Assembly: GCA_033720955.1 (NCBI GenBank)
Contig: JAWWBN010000083.1
Span: 1 to 14,472, forward strand
Length of the DNA stretch: 14,472 bases
Direction: 5' to 3'
DNA from: JAWWBN01 sp033720955
GTDB lineage: Bacteria; Acidobacteriota; Thermoanaerobaculia; Multivoradales; JAHEKO01
Part shown: one piece after another, positions 7,821 to 14,472 of the stretch
Numbering within the stretch: position 1 is the first letter of the stretch
Layout of the letters: every line of letters begins with the position of its first letter
Position numbers and translations under genes: made by a program
The notes under the pieces: generated by a model
What the model was told of the DNA's origin: nothing
What the model saw: the letters and a program-made list of their open reading frames with translations, nothing else
Database searches by the model: none

Positions 7821-7878
7821 CTCGGGGTTCCTGTTCGGCGCATCGGTGGGCCCGCTTCCTGTTTCGTTGTCGGGAATC

Positions 7879-7897
7879 GGGTTGGCCCCGCCAACCC
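7879..7897. promoter_or_regulatory. Perfect 8-bp inverted repeat in divergent spacer (putative operator)
   Basis: GGGTTGGC-CCC-GCCAACCC: two perfect eight-base arms around a three-base centre, about 59 bases upstream of the first carotenoid gene (ATG 7820) and 80 bases upstream of the cupin ATG 7977. There is no adjacent U-tract, and no gene ends here, so a terminator is unlikely. A binding site for a dimeric regulator controlling one or both divergent promoters is the simplest idea; a hairpin in the 5' leader is the other. The function is inference. Confidence 0.45.
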
Positions 7898-7948
7898 TCG
7901 TCTCCCGCTCTTTTCGCCTCGCCGGGGCGGCCGGTTGCGTTTCGCCCG

Positions 7949-7961
7949 GCTGTCGGACAGC
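7949..7961. promoter_or_regulatory. Second palindrome close to the cupin start (putative operator)
   Basis: GCTGTC-G-GACAGC is a perfect 13-bp palindrome ending 15 bases before the cupin ATG. Its position, where the promoter of the cupin gene should be, would suit an operator. Its sequence is unrelated to the 19-bp palindrome at 7879-7897, so if both are real they would bind different proteins. A palindrome of this size can occur by chance in GC-rich DNA. Confidence 0.3.
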
Positions 7962-7976
7962 GTGATAGAAACCGCC

Positions 7977-8339
7977 ATGCCCGAATACGAAGTGATCCGA
8001 GGCGCGACGCGGATCCAGGCGCCCGGGGGGAAGCTGATCGAGGAGCTCTTCGGCCGGGTGGCGAACGGCGAGGAGAGATTCAGCCTGGCCCACATGGTGG
8101 CCCCCGGCCGTTGGACCGAGCCGCCGCAGCGGCCGGGGTTCGGCGAGCTCACCCTGGTCCTCAAGGGGCGGCTGCGAATCGATGTGGGGGGAGACGAGGT
8201 CACCCTGGGCGCCGGCGAGGCGATCTGGGTGGAGCCCGGCGTGCGGGTGCACTACGGCAACCCGTTTGACGAGGAGTGCGAGTACTACGCGCTCTGTCTG
8301 CCGGCCTTCTCGCCCGAGCTCGCCGGCCGCGAAGGCTAG
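7977..8339 (+). CDS. Small single-domain cupin protein
   Basis: A 120-residue protein with one cupin barrel. Seen: the conserved core around FGELTLVLKGRLRI (55-68), with Glu57 and Gly64 at the places expected for cupin motif 1, and WVEPGVRVHYGN (84-95), with His92 and Asn95 as in motif 2. The two histidines that normally open motif 1 are missing (RWTEPP, 45-50), so at most a reduced metal site remains; the protein may bind a small ligand rather than catalyse. No signal peptide or membrane helix. It is transcribed divergently from the carotenoid operon across a 156-bp spacer, and its stop faces that of the repeat-protein gene nine bases away. There is no Shine-Dalgarno sequence before ATG 7977 (GATAGAAACCGCC), which suggests a short or leaderless transcript. 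A role in sensing or tuning carotenoid synthesis is possible but unproven. Confidence 0.85.
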   Translation: MPEYEVIRGATRIQAPGGKLIEELFGRVANGEERFSLAHMVAPGRWTEPPQRPGFGELTLVLKGRLRIDVGGDEVTLGAGEAIWVEPGVRVHYGNPFDEECEYYALCLPAFSPELAGREG

Positions 8340-8349
8340 CCCCGGGGCT
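8338..8349. repeat. 12-bp palindrome bridging two convergent stop codons
   Basis: AGCCCCGGGGCT covers the nine bases between the TAG of the cupin gene and the TGA of the repeat-protein gene plus bases of both stops. As a hairpin it would have only a four-base stem with a four-base loop, and there is no T-tract on either side, so it is not a convincing bidirectional terminator. Confidence 0.3.
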
Positions 8350-9572
8350 CACTCCAGCTCGAGAAGCTTCAGGTCCTCCCAGGCCACGAAGTCCTCGGAC
8401 TCGGGGCCCATGACCAGGACGCCGGCGTTGTCGTCGCTGACGTCGGTGCCGTCCTCGAGCTCGACGATCTCGCCGTTGCGCAGCCGCACCAGGCTGGAGT
8501 CGCGGCCGAGCCGCTCGATCGAGCGCACCATGGAGAAGGGGATGTGGTACTCGATGTCGAACCGCTCGCCGTTGAGGAGCTCCCAGTCCCGGCTCTCGTC
8601 GAGGTCGAAGACGATCTCGCCGCCGTACTTGCGGCCCTCGTCGTCGGTCACCGTGCCGCGCAGACCGCGGCCCGGCTTGTACTCGTCGTACCCCGGGCCG
8701 GTGTGGGCCACCTCCTGGAAGTCCAGCCGCGCGAAGGCGTCCCAGGGCACCTCGACCCGGCCGTACCGCCGGTCCTCGACGAAGATGCCGTCGGTGGTGT
8801 GGTCGACGTCGTTGGTGTCCTCGAGGAGCAGCCGGCGGCCGTCCTTGAGCTCCACCCAGGCGCCGTGGCGGTTGCGCTTCTCGATCGCCCGGATCTTGCC
8901 CATCTCGATCGACAGATCGCCGTCCTCGGTCTCGCCGTCCAGCTCGTCCGTCCAGAGGCACTCCTGGATGTCCCACTGGATGTACCCCTCGAACTTCTCG
9001 TCGTCCTCCGTGGTCAGGACGCCGTAGAGACGCCGGGCGGGCGCCTTGACGTCGGGCGGGGTGGCCGAGAAGACGATGCGCTCGATCCTCTTCCACTCCA
9101 CCTTGACCTCGCCGAGGGACTCGTCGAGGACGGTGATCCTGGCACCGACGTCGTTCGAGCCCCCCTCGAGGGCGATGCGCTCGCCGCCCTTCATGACCAG
9201 CTCCAGGTCGTCGCCGCCGCGGATCTCGACCGACGTGATGTCGCCGAAGCGGCTGATGAACTGGCGGCCGCCCCACGAGTCGTCCCAGCGGTAGCCCACG
9301 GTCACCCCGAACACCTTGATCCGGCTCCGGCGCCCGCCGTCGCCGCGGCCGCGCTTGCGGTAGGGAAGGTCCTTCTTGGACGAGTTGAAGTGGTCGTCCC
9401 AGAAGCTCTCCTCGGTCCCCCACCGGAGAATGCCGCGGTAGGTGTTGCCGCTCTCCGTCTCGACGGTCCCGTAGATGAACCCGCGGTTGTCGGCGGCGGC
9501 GTCCGGCGCGCCCACCAGGGCGACGGCGGCCATTGCGGCGATAAGAATCCAGATACGGCTGAGTTGCTTCAT
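8349..9572 (-). CDS. Exported protein of three diverged tandem repeats, in an ECF sigma operon
   Basis: A 407-residue protein I do not recognise as a named family. Seen: an N-terminal signal peptide (hydrophobic 7-22, likely cut after Ala27 in DAAADN), then three related units at about 31-168, 181-286 and 303-407. Each unit opens with a YGTV/YGVL/RGTV strand and a Trp- and acid-rich segment (GILRWGTEESFWDD, GYIQWDIQECLWTDE, GEIVFDLDESRDWE), continues with I-x-S/A-I/V-E, then a run like LVRLRNGEIVELEDGTDV and D..G..V, and closes with VEW/VPW/VAWEDL. The composition is beta-rich and acidic, with no membrane helix after the signal peptide and no catalytic motif. The start has AGGAG seven bases upstream. 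It follows the anti-sigma gene by 25 bases, so it is the likely effector or target of that regulatory pair. Periplasmic or surface location is inferred; function unknown. Confidence 0.85.
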   Translation of the reverse strand: MKQLSRIWILIAAMAAVALVGAPDAAADNRGFIYGTVETESGNTYRGILRWGTEESFWDDHFNSSKKDLPYRKRGRGDGGRRSRIKVFGVTVGYRWDDSWGGRQFISRFGDITSVEIRGGDDLELVMKGGERIALEGGSNDVGARITVLDESLGEVKVEWKRIERIVFSATPPDVKAPARRLYGVLTTEDDEKFEGYIQWDIQECLWTDELDGETEDGDLSIEMGKIRAIEKRNRHGAWVELKDGRRLLLEDTNDVDHTTDGIFVEDRRYGRVEVPWDAFARLDFQEVAHTGPGYDEYKPGRGLRGTVTDDEGRKYGGEIVFDLDESRDWELLNGERFDIEYHIPFSMVRSIERLGRDSSLVRLRNGEIVELEDGTDVSDDNAGVLVMGPESEDFVAWEDLKLLELE

Positions 9573-9597
9573 TATTCGGCTCCTAGCAAGGCTTGCT

Positions 9598-10194
9598 TCA
9601 GGCTCTCTCCGGCTTCGTCTTCTCGCTCCCGGTCTCTGCGCTCTCTTCGATCTCGCTCTCGCGGCCGCTGCCGTCGGCGGAGGCCTCGGTTTTCGAGGTG
9701 TCGCTCACCACCTGCTCCATCACTTCGTAGAGGGCGCGATGGAAGCGGCGGTCGGCGCGCAGGACCTCCGTGGTGAGCTCCACGAAGCGGGTCTCGGTCA
9801 TGGCGTGGGCGTCCTCCTCGAGCACCAGCTCGACGTCGGCCGCCGGCGCCTCGGTGTGGGCGGCCCTGGAGGGGCTCCAGAGGGCGTAGACCAGACCCGC
9901 GGCCAGCAGGAGGGCGGCGGCGGCCCGCAGCGCCCAGGCCGGCACGCCCCGGCCCGCGGCGGGCGGGGTCTCGGCCGCGGCGGCGACGATGCGCTCCCAC
10001 CGCTCGGCGCCGAGGTCGCTCGCCGCGCCCTCGGCCGCGGCCACCAGGCCGGACAGGGCCCGACCCTCGCGGTAGAAGCGCCGGCAGGCCTCGCAGCGCG
10101 TCAGGTGGTCGAGCGCCTCCAGCCTCTCGCCGTCCCGCTCCTCGCCGTCCAGCCAGCCGGACAGGGTGATCTCGCACCGCTCGCAGTCGGTCAT
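9598..10194 (-). CDS. Zinc-finger transmembrane anti-sigma factor
   Basis: A 198-residue protein with anti-sigma layout. Seen: Cys4 and Cys7 near the N-terminus, then HLTRCEACRRF with His30, Cys34 and Cys37, the HX3CX2C core of zinc-binding anti-sigma (ZAS) domains; one membrane helix at about 87-106 (WALRAAAALLLAAGLVYALW); and a C-terminal ~90-residue region rich in Glu, Ser and Thr that would lie outside the cytoplasmic membrane. Known biology: such proteins hold a cognate ECF sigma factor until an envelope signal releases it. The cognate sigma gene is directly upstream and overlaps by four bases (ATGA); a strong GGAGGAA site precedes ATG 10194. The outer part could sense the signal itself or act through a partner such as the repeat protein encoded downstream. 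Classification is firm; the signal is unknown. Confidence 0.9.
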   Translation of the reverse strand: MTDCERCEITLSGWLDGEERDGERLEALDHLTRCEACRRFYREGRALSGLVAAAEGAASDLGAERWERIVAAAAETPPAAGRGVPAWALRAAAALLLAAGLVYALWSPSRAAHTEAPAADVELVLEEDAHAMTETRFVELTTEVLRADRRFHRALYEVMEQVVSDTSKTEASADGSGRESEIEESAETGSEKTKPERA

Positions 10195-10742
10195 CTCTCT
10201 TCCTCCGCGACGCGCAGCAGGTGCCTGAGCTCCTGCATGGCCCGCTTGCGTCCCCGGTAGACGTTCATCCTCACCTGGTCGATCGTCCAGCCCTCCCGCT
10301 CGGCGATCTCGGCGTAGGAGCGCTCTTCGAGCACCGCCGCCTCGAACGCCCGCCGGTGATCGGCCGGCAGGGCCCCCAGGACCCCTCTCAGACGGTCGCG
10401 CAGGAGACCCAGGTCGGCGAGCTCGTCGGGCGCCGCCGACTCGGCCGGCCGGCGTGCCGTCTCGTCCTCCACCGCCGCCGGCGCGAGGTCGGCGAAGGGG
10501 ATGGGGCGCCGCCGCCGCGCCCGATTGAGGATCAGGCGGTGGGCGGTGCTCATCAGGTAGGAGCGCACCTTGCCCACGTCGCGCATCGGCGTCGCGGTGC
10601 GGATGGCCCGCACGAAGGTCTCCTGGAGGAGATCCTCGGCGGTGTCCCGGCTGCCCAGACGGCTGGTGAGGAAGGCGAGCACCGCCGAGCCGTGTCGCTC
10701 GTAGCTGGTCTGCCAGAAGGCGATGTCGGTCGAGGCGCTCAT
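10191..10742 (-). CDS. RNA polymerase ECF-type sigma factor
   Basis: A 183-residue sigma-70-family factor reduced to regions 2 and 4. Seen: region 2 at about 12-80, with SRDTAEDLLQETFVRAI (31-47), which contacts core polymerase and the -10 element, and region 4 at about 115-178, with LGALPADHRRAF (122-133) and the helix-turn-helix SYAEIAEREGWTIDQVRMNV (142-161) that reads the -35 element. The linker is Ala/Glu-rich, and there is no C-terminal extension. The frame extends upstream to a GTG at 10814, but ATG 10742 starts at the normal family length and lies downstream of a sigma-E-like promoter motif (10783-10810), so it is preferred, although its ribosome site is poor. It leads a three-gene operon with its anti-sigma factor and the exported repeat protein, and probably controls its own transcription. 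Confidence 0.93.
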   Translation of the reverse strand: MSASTDIAFWQTSYERHGSAVLAFLTSRLGSRDTAEDLLQETFVRAIRTATPMRDVGKVRSYLMSTAHRLILNRARRRRPIPFADLAPAAVEDETARRPAESAAPDELADLGLLRDRLRGVLGALPADHRRAFEAAVLEERSYAEIAEREGWTIDQVRMNVYRGRKRAMQELRHLLRVAEEER

Positions 10743-10782
10743 CGAGGACGGGTTCCGGGAGGCGGAATCGCTCTCCCGAAGG

Positions 10783-10810
10783 TTAGACACGCGGCGGGGA
10801 AAGTCGTTTC
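10783..10810 (-). promoter_or_regulatory. Candidate sigma-E-like autoregulatory promoter of the ECF operon
   Basis: On the minus strand GAAAC (10810-10806) is followed after 18 bases by TCTAA (10787-10783). This resembles the sigma-E type pattern GGAACTT, about 16 bases, TCTAA/TCTGA, with one mismatch in the GGAAC core. Transcription would begin near 10776, leaving a leader of roughly 34 bases before ATG 10742. ECF factors commonly read their own promoter, so the place is right. The specificity of this factor is unknown, so the match is suggestive only. Confidence 0.35.
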
Positions 10811-10890
10811 TCACGGTCCGGGGTGCGCTGGGCGACCCGTGGCACCGTCGGCTCGGGGTGCCTGGAACGGGCCGCTATCATGCGTCGCTC

Positions 10891-11892
10891 ATGGCTAGAT
10901 ACGCGCCCGGGACGGCTGAGTTCTCGCCGCGGTCGTCCGCGGTGGGCCGCGGGATGGCGGCGCTGCTGATCCTCCTGGCGGCCGCCCCGTCCGCCGGGCT
11001 CCCGGATCGGGGCGCCCCGCCCGGCGCGGCTCCCGGCGCCACCGCCGCCCGGGACGGCGGCCTCCTGCGGATCGAGGCCCCTGCCACTCTCGCCGGGGAG
11101 GCGGCGCGGATCGCGGCGGTGCCCGAGGAGCGTCTCCTGGGCGTGGCGCGGCTGGTGGGTCTCGACGGCTTCGGTCCGCCCATCGTGGTGGTCCTCGCTC
11201 CGGAGGAGAGCGCCGAGGCGGCCGGCAAGCCGGAGTGGGTGGCCGGCTACGCCTATGGAGCCCTGGGCAGGGTGGTGCTGCTGCCCGAGCGGAGCCCCAG
11301 CTACCCCGTCTCTTCGCTGGAGGAGCTGCTGCGGCACGAGGTGGCCCACGTGCTCCTCGCTCGGGCGACGGCGGGCCGGCCGGTCCCCCGGTGGTTCAAC
11401 GAGGGCGTCGCCACTCTCGCAGGGTCGAGCGTCTGGGACCTGGAGGACCGGTCGCGGCTCACGCTGGCGGTCCTCTTCGAGAAGCCGACCTCGCTCGAGC
11501 GGCTGGACCGGCGCTTCGCCGGCGGGCGGGGCGAGGTGCGCCAGGCCTACGCCCTCTCGGGCGCCCTGGTCCGCGACCTCTTTCGCCGTTTCGGCCGCAG
11601 CGTGGCCGGTGACGTGCTCGGCCGGGTGGCGGTCGGGGTCCCCTTCCCGGAGGCCTTCCGCCGCACCACGGGGATCTCGCCCCAGACCTTTCTGGAGCAG
11701 TTCTGGGAGCGCCACTCTCTCTGGTACCGGTGGCTCCCCCTGGCGACGAGCTCCACCACCCTCTGGCTGGGTATCGTGGTCCTGGCCCTCTGGGCGGCCC
11801 GCCGCCGCCGCCGGCGCCGCGCGCTCCTCGAGGAGGCGTGGGAGCTCGAAGAGAAGGTCGAGCGAGAGCTGGCCCGTCCGCCCGATGCCTGA
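10891..11892 (+). CDS. Membrane-anchored Peptidase MA-like metallopeptidase
   Basis: A 333-residue exported protein. Seen: an N-terminal hydrophobic stretch (22-35, MAALLILLAAAPSAG) acting as signal peptide or anchor; a zinc-peptidase core LLRHEVAHVLL with His149, Glu150 and His153, followed by PRWFNEGVATL with Glu171 as the probable third zinc ligand (gluzincin pattern HEXXH...E); then a C-terminal transmembrane helix (about 284-303, LWLGIVVLALWAA) and an Arg-rich, charged cytoplasmic tail. This is the layout of Peptidase_MA-like proteins, whose substrates are mostly unknown; the catalytic domain should face the periplasm. Start choice is uncertain: ATG 10891 gives a complete signal sequence, ATG 10954 is a shorter option, and neither has a good ribosome site. 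It is divergent from the sigma operon and overlaps the next gene by eight bases. Confidence 0.82.
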   Translation: MARYAPGTAEFSPRSSAVGRGMAALLILLAAAPSAGLPDRGAPPGAAPGATAARDGGLLRIEAPATLAGEAARIAAVPEERLLGVARLVGLDGFGPPIVVVLAPEESAEAAGKPEWVAGYAYGALGRVVLLPERSPSYPVSSLEELLRHEVAHVLLARATAGRPVPRWFNEGVATLAGSSVWDLEDRSRLTLAVLFEKPTSLERLDRRFAGGRGEVRQAYALSGALVRDLFRRFGRSVAGDVLGRVAVGVPFPEAFRRTTGISPQTFLEQFWERHSLWYRWLPLATSSTTLWLGIVVLALWAARRRRRRRALLEEAWELEEKVERELARPPDA

Positions 11893-13057
11893 GCGGCGAC
11901 CTCAGGGTTACACTCCCGCCTGGATGGGCGACACGCGCGGTCCCGGTGCTGCGTTTCTGCTGGGCGCCAACCTGCTCGTGCTCGGCGTGCTGACCTACGC
12001 CGCCGTTCTCGAGAGCAGAGCGCCGGCCTTCTACTACGCCAGCCTGCAGGAGGACGCCTACCTCGAGTGGGCGACCTTCTGGGGCTTCCTCGCCGCCGCG
12101 GCCCTCTTCTTGGTCGCGGCGACGCGGCAGCGCAGGGAGCGTCGCGTGCTGCCCTGGTTTCTCTGCGGCGTCGGCCTCTTCTGCTTCGTCGTCGGCATGG
12201 AGGAGATCTCGTGGGGCCAGCGGGTGCTCGGCTATCGGCCCCCGGTCTACTTCCTGGAGCACAACTTCCAGCAGGAGCTCAACGTCCACAACGTGGTCTC
12301 CACCTCGCTGCGCAAGCTGGCCCTCAAGGGGTCGATCCTCGGCTACGGAGTGTTCCTGCCGCTGGCCGCCCTGGCGCGGCCGCTGCGAAGGCGCCTGGAG
12401 GGGTGGGCGATCGAGGCGCCGCCGGCGGGGCTGATCCCCGCCTTCTTCGCCACCTACTACCTCTACGAGACCTACCCCTGGAAGTTCAGCGGCGAAGTGG
12501 TCGAGCTGATGCTGGCGCTGGGCTTCGTCGCCGCGGCCCTGGCCGCGGGGCGGGAGAGTGGGAGGCGGGGGCGCCGCCGCGGTCTCGCCGCCGCGGCGCC
12601 GGTGGCCGTCGCCGGCATCGCCGTGCTGGGGGCGGGGATCGCCACCGAGATGGCGTCCCGGTGGACGGGGGGGGACGACGCCGAGCGGGTCGAGGCGGCG
12701 CGAATGGAGACCGAGCGGCTGGCCCGCGACTTCCGCCGGAGCGGCCGAGGGGGCACCACCGTGAGCCGCTGCGGCGTGCACAAGCGGGTCTACTCGTTCC
12801 TCGAGAAGTACGACACGCGGCAGCTCGAGTCGGGAGCCTTCAGCCGTCTGGTGGCGCGCGGCCTGCCGCAAGAGCGGGCGAGCTTCTTCCTGGACCCCTG
12901 GAACTCGCCGTACTGGATCCGCGATGAGTGCGATCGCCGCGGGCGGCGGCGCGAGGTCTTCGTCTACTCCTTCGGACCCAACCGCCGCCGCGACTCGACC
13001 GACTGGGAGATCCTGGGCGACGACGTGGGGGCCACGATCGTCTCCGTGGGCGGCTAG
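11885..13057 (+). CDS. Multi-pass membrane protein with C-terminal GspG-like (type II secretion pseudopilin) domain
   Basis: A 390-residue protein. Seen: about seven hydrophobic helices (near 21-43, 63-80, 88-105, 149-165, 181-195, 205-221, 234-253), with a conserved-looking polar loop between the third and fourth (MEEISWGQRVLGY, then QQELNVHN, 105-136). That motif occurs in uncharacterised bacterial membrane proteins. After the last helix comes a soluble region whose end, FLDPWNSPYW (335-344), FVYSFGPN (359-366) and DDVG (379-382), closely follows the DPWGNPY...YSLGADG/GPN...DD pattern of the C-terminal domain of major pseudopilin GspG. The N-terminal pilin signal of true GspG is absent, so it is not a pseudopilin; the domain is fused to a membrane scaffold. 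ATG 11885 overlaps the peptidase stop; ATG 11924 is an alternative start. Function unknown. Confidence 0.82.
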   Translation: MPERRPQGYTPAWMGDTRGPGAAFLLGANLLVLGVLTYAAVLESRAPAFYYASLQEDAYLEWATFWGFLAAAALFLVAATRQRRERRVLPWFLCGVGLFCFVVGMEEISWGQRVLGYRPPVYFLEHNFQQELNVHNVVSTSLRKLALKGSILGYGVFLPLAALARPLRRRLEGWAIEAPPAGLIPAFFATYYLYETYPWKFSGEVVELMLALGFVAAALAAGRESGRRGRRRGLAAAAPVAVAGIAVLGAGIATEMASRWTGGDDAERVEAARMETERLARDFRRSGRGGTTVSRCGVHKRVYSFLEKYDTRQLESGAFSRLVARGLPQERASFFLDPWNSPYWIRDECDRRGRRREVFVYSFGPNRRRDSTDWEILGDDVGATIVSVGG

Positions 13058-13066
13058 AGCCCGGGG

Positions 13067-14145
13067 TCAGCCCAGCAGACGGTCGATCGCGCGCGCGGCC
13101 TCTTCGTCGCCGTTGACCGCCGGCGCCGGCCTGGGCGCTGCGAGAAGGTCGGCCGCCCTCTCGCGCCAGCCGCCCCCGGCGAGGAGCTCGACGGAGATCT
13201 CCGCCGACGGCAGCCGCGCGGCGACGTACCGCGCCAGGAAGGGGTACTCGGGAGAGGTCGGGCGGGCGGGGTGGAGGAGGGCCGTGCCGGAGGCGTCCGC
13301 CTCGGCCACGGTGCTGTAGCCGAGCTTGGCGACCACGAGGTCGGCCGCCGCCGTCAGGTCCCGCATCCGGACCGGGGGGCGGTGGGGAAGGGTGAGGACC
13401 CGGCCCTCGCGGCGCGGGCTCTCCACTCCGCCGATCGCGACGATCTGGGCGCCCCGCAGATCCCCGGCCGGCTCCCCCTCCGACCAGGACCAGCCGAAGC
13501 CGCCCATGTGCAGCACCACCAGAGGGCGGGAGGGGTCCAGGTCGAGGGCCGCGGCGACGGCGGCGCGGCCCGACCGGGGGCGGCGGCTGATGGGTGGCAG
13601 CCTCGGCGCGCCCGCCACGCGGCGACAGAGCGGCTCGGTCTGGAGACGCAGGGTCGCGGCGGCGAAGCACTCCGCGAAGCCGTCGGCGGGCGCCTCGAGC
13701 CGGGGCTCGGCCCGCGGATAGGCGCGATAGAGCCAGTCCCAGGTGAAGCTCTCGACCAGCACGGCGGGCAGGCCGGCGCGGCGGGCGACCTCGATGCCCA
13801 GCGGCGAGATGTCGGCCACGACGGCGGCGCAGCCCAGCTCCAGCACCCGCCGCGCGAGCCGGGCCACCGTGGAGCGGGCGAAGGGGTAGAAGGCGGCCAG
13901 GCGGTCCGCCGTGGCGCCGAGGTCCTCTTCCACGGCGGACCGCTGCGCCAGCCCGACGTCGGTGAGCGCCCGATGCCACCCGAAGGGCGCCGTGAGCGAG
14001 TCCTCGAAGAACCAGCGCGGGACCGACGTGAAGAGCTCCGGCCGCAGCCCGGGGCGGCGGCGGACGAGCGCCTCGGCCACCGCCGCCGCGCGGGCGGCGT
14101 GGCCGTAGCCGTGCGGGCTGACGAAGAAGGCGACTGCGGCCGGGC

Positions 14146-14149
<4 letters not shown>
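13067..14149 (-). CDS. GT-B fold glycosyltransferase (MurG/ARA1 N-domain-like)
   Basis: A 360-residue protein with a two-domain GT-B layout. Seen: the N-terminal glycine-rich motif VSPHGYGHAAR (10-20), as in MurG-like enzymes and the N-terminal domain of plant arabinokinase; a hinge near 190-215; strand VVLHMGGFGW (211-220); and a donor-sugar-binding region VVAKLGYSTVAEA (272-284), where family members carry KxGYxTxxEA. No membrane helix is evident. Acceptor and sugar donor cannot be inferred. The start is ambiguous: TTG 14149 overlaps the upstream DUF885 stop as TTGA and puts the glycine motif close to the N-terminus as in relatives, while GTG 14188, with GGAG six bases before it, would add 13 residues and a 43-base overlap. 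Its stop lies nine bases from the stop of the convergent membrane-protein gene. Co-transcription with the DUF885 gene is likely. Confidence 0.8.

Positions 14150-14472
<323 letters not shown>

Noticed and set aside
7821..8252. Upstream extension of the first CrtI-type frame
   Set aside because: The extra residues run through the spacer and antisense to the cupin gene, lie before the FAD motif expected at the N-terminus, and ATG 7820 has a plausible AGGAA ribosome site.
6390..8339. Plus-strand frame of 649 codons that ends as the cupin protein
   Set aside because: Only the last 120 codons look like protein. The rest is antisense to the first CrtI-type gene; the frame is simply open because of base composition, and ATG 7977 starts the cupin domain at normal length.
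10743..10814. Extended start of the sigma factor at GTG 10814
   Set aside because: It adds 24 residues not expected in ECF factors and overlaps the candidate promoter; ATG 10742 is preferred.
10864..10886. Plus-strand GGAAC...CGTC resembling an ECF promoter before the peptidase gene
   Set aside because: The spacer between the two elements is only 14 bases, shorter than usual, and transcription would start at about the ATG at 10891. It is too weak to list as a promoter.
11459..12871. Minus-strand frame of 470 codons opposite the peptidase and membrane protein
   Set aside because: Composition-driven shadow with Arg/Pro/Gly-rich sequence, no motif and no ribosome site; the plus strand has recognisable HEXXH and GspG-like motifs.

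Overview
The window is very GC-rich bacterial DNA, densely packed, with ATGA-type stop/start overlaps, occasional non-ATG starts and GC-ending codons. Gene content (carotenoid genes, ECF sigma/anti-sigma pair, secreted repeat protein, a GspG-like fusion, a DUF885 protein) would fit a Gram-negative such as an acidobacterium, myxobacterium or planctomycete. The lineage is an inference; there is no rRNA or marker gene to settle it.

Region 1 (1-7820, minus strand, read right to left) is a seven-gene, almost gapless operon: CrtI-family oxidoreductase A, aldehyde dehydrogenase, CrtI-family oxidoreductase B, PlsC-type acyltransferase, CrtQ-like family 2 glycosyltransferase, ABC ATPase, and an ABC-2 permease cut by the left edge. 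Two CrtI-type enzymes plus aldehyde dehydrogenase, CrtQ-like glycosyltransferase and acyltransferase are the same set of activities that makes staphyloxanthin-type acylated carotenoid glycosides: desaturate, oxidise the terminal methyl to a carboxylate, glycosylate, acylate. A carotenoid pathway, probably of the C30 type, is therefore the best reading. No dehydrosqualene/phytoene synthase is in the window. The linked ABC transporter is unexpected for such a pathway.

Region 2 (7821-8339) is a 156-bp divergent spacer with two perfect palindromes, then a small plus-strand cupin gene.

Region 3 (8349-10810, minus) is an operon of ECF sigma factor, zinc-finger anti-sigma factor and an exported protein built of three diverged ~105-140-residue repeats. 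A sigma-E-like promoter motif sits just upstream of the sigma gene and suggests autoregulation.

Region 4 (10891-13057, plus) holds a membrane-anchored HEXXH peptidase (Peptidase MA type) overlapping a multi-pass membrane protein that ends in a type II secretion GspG-like domain.

Region 5 (13067-14472, minus) has a GT-B glycosyltransferase and, upstream of it and cut by the right edge, the C-terminus of a DUF885 protein.

There are no tRNAs, rRNAs, insertion sequences or CRISPR arrays that I can see. The only intergenic stretches over 100 bases are 7821-7976 and 10743-10890.
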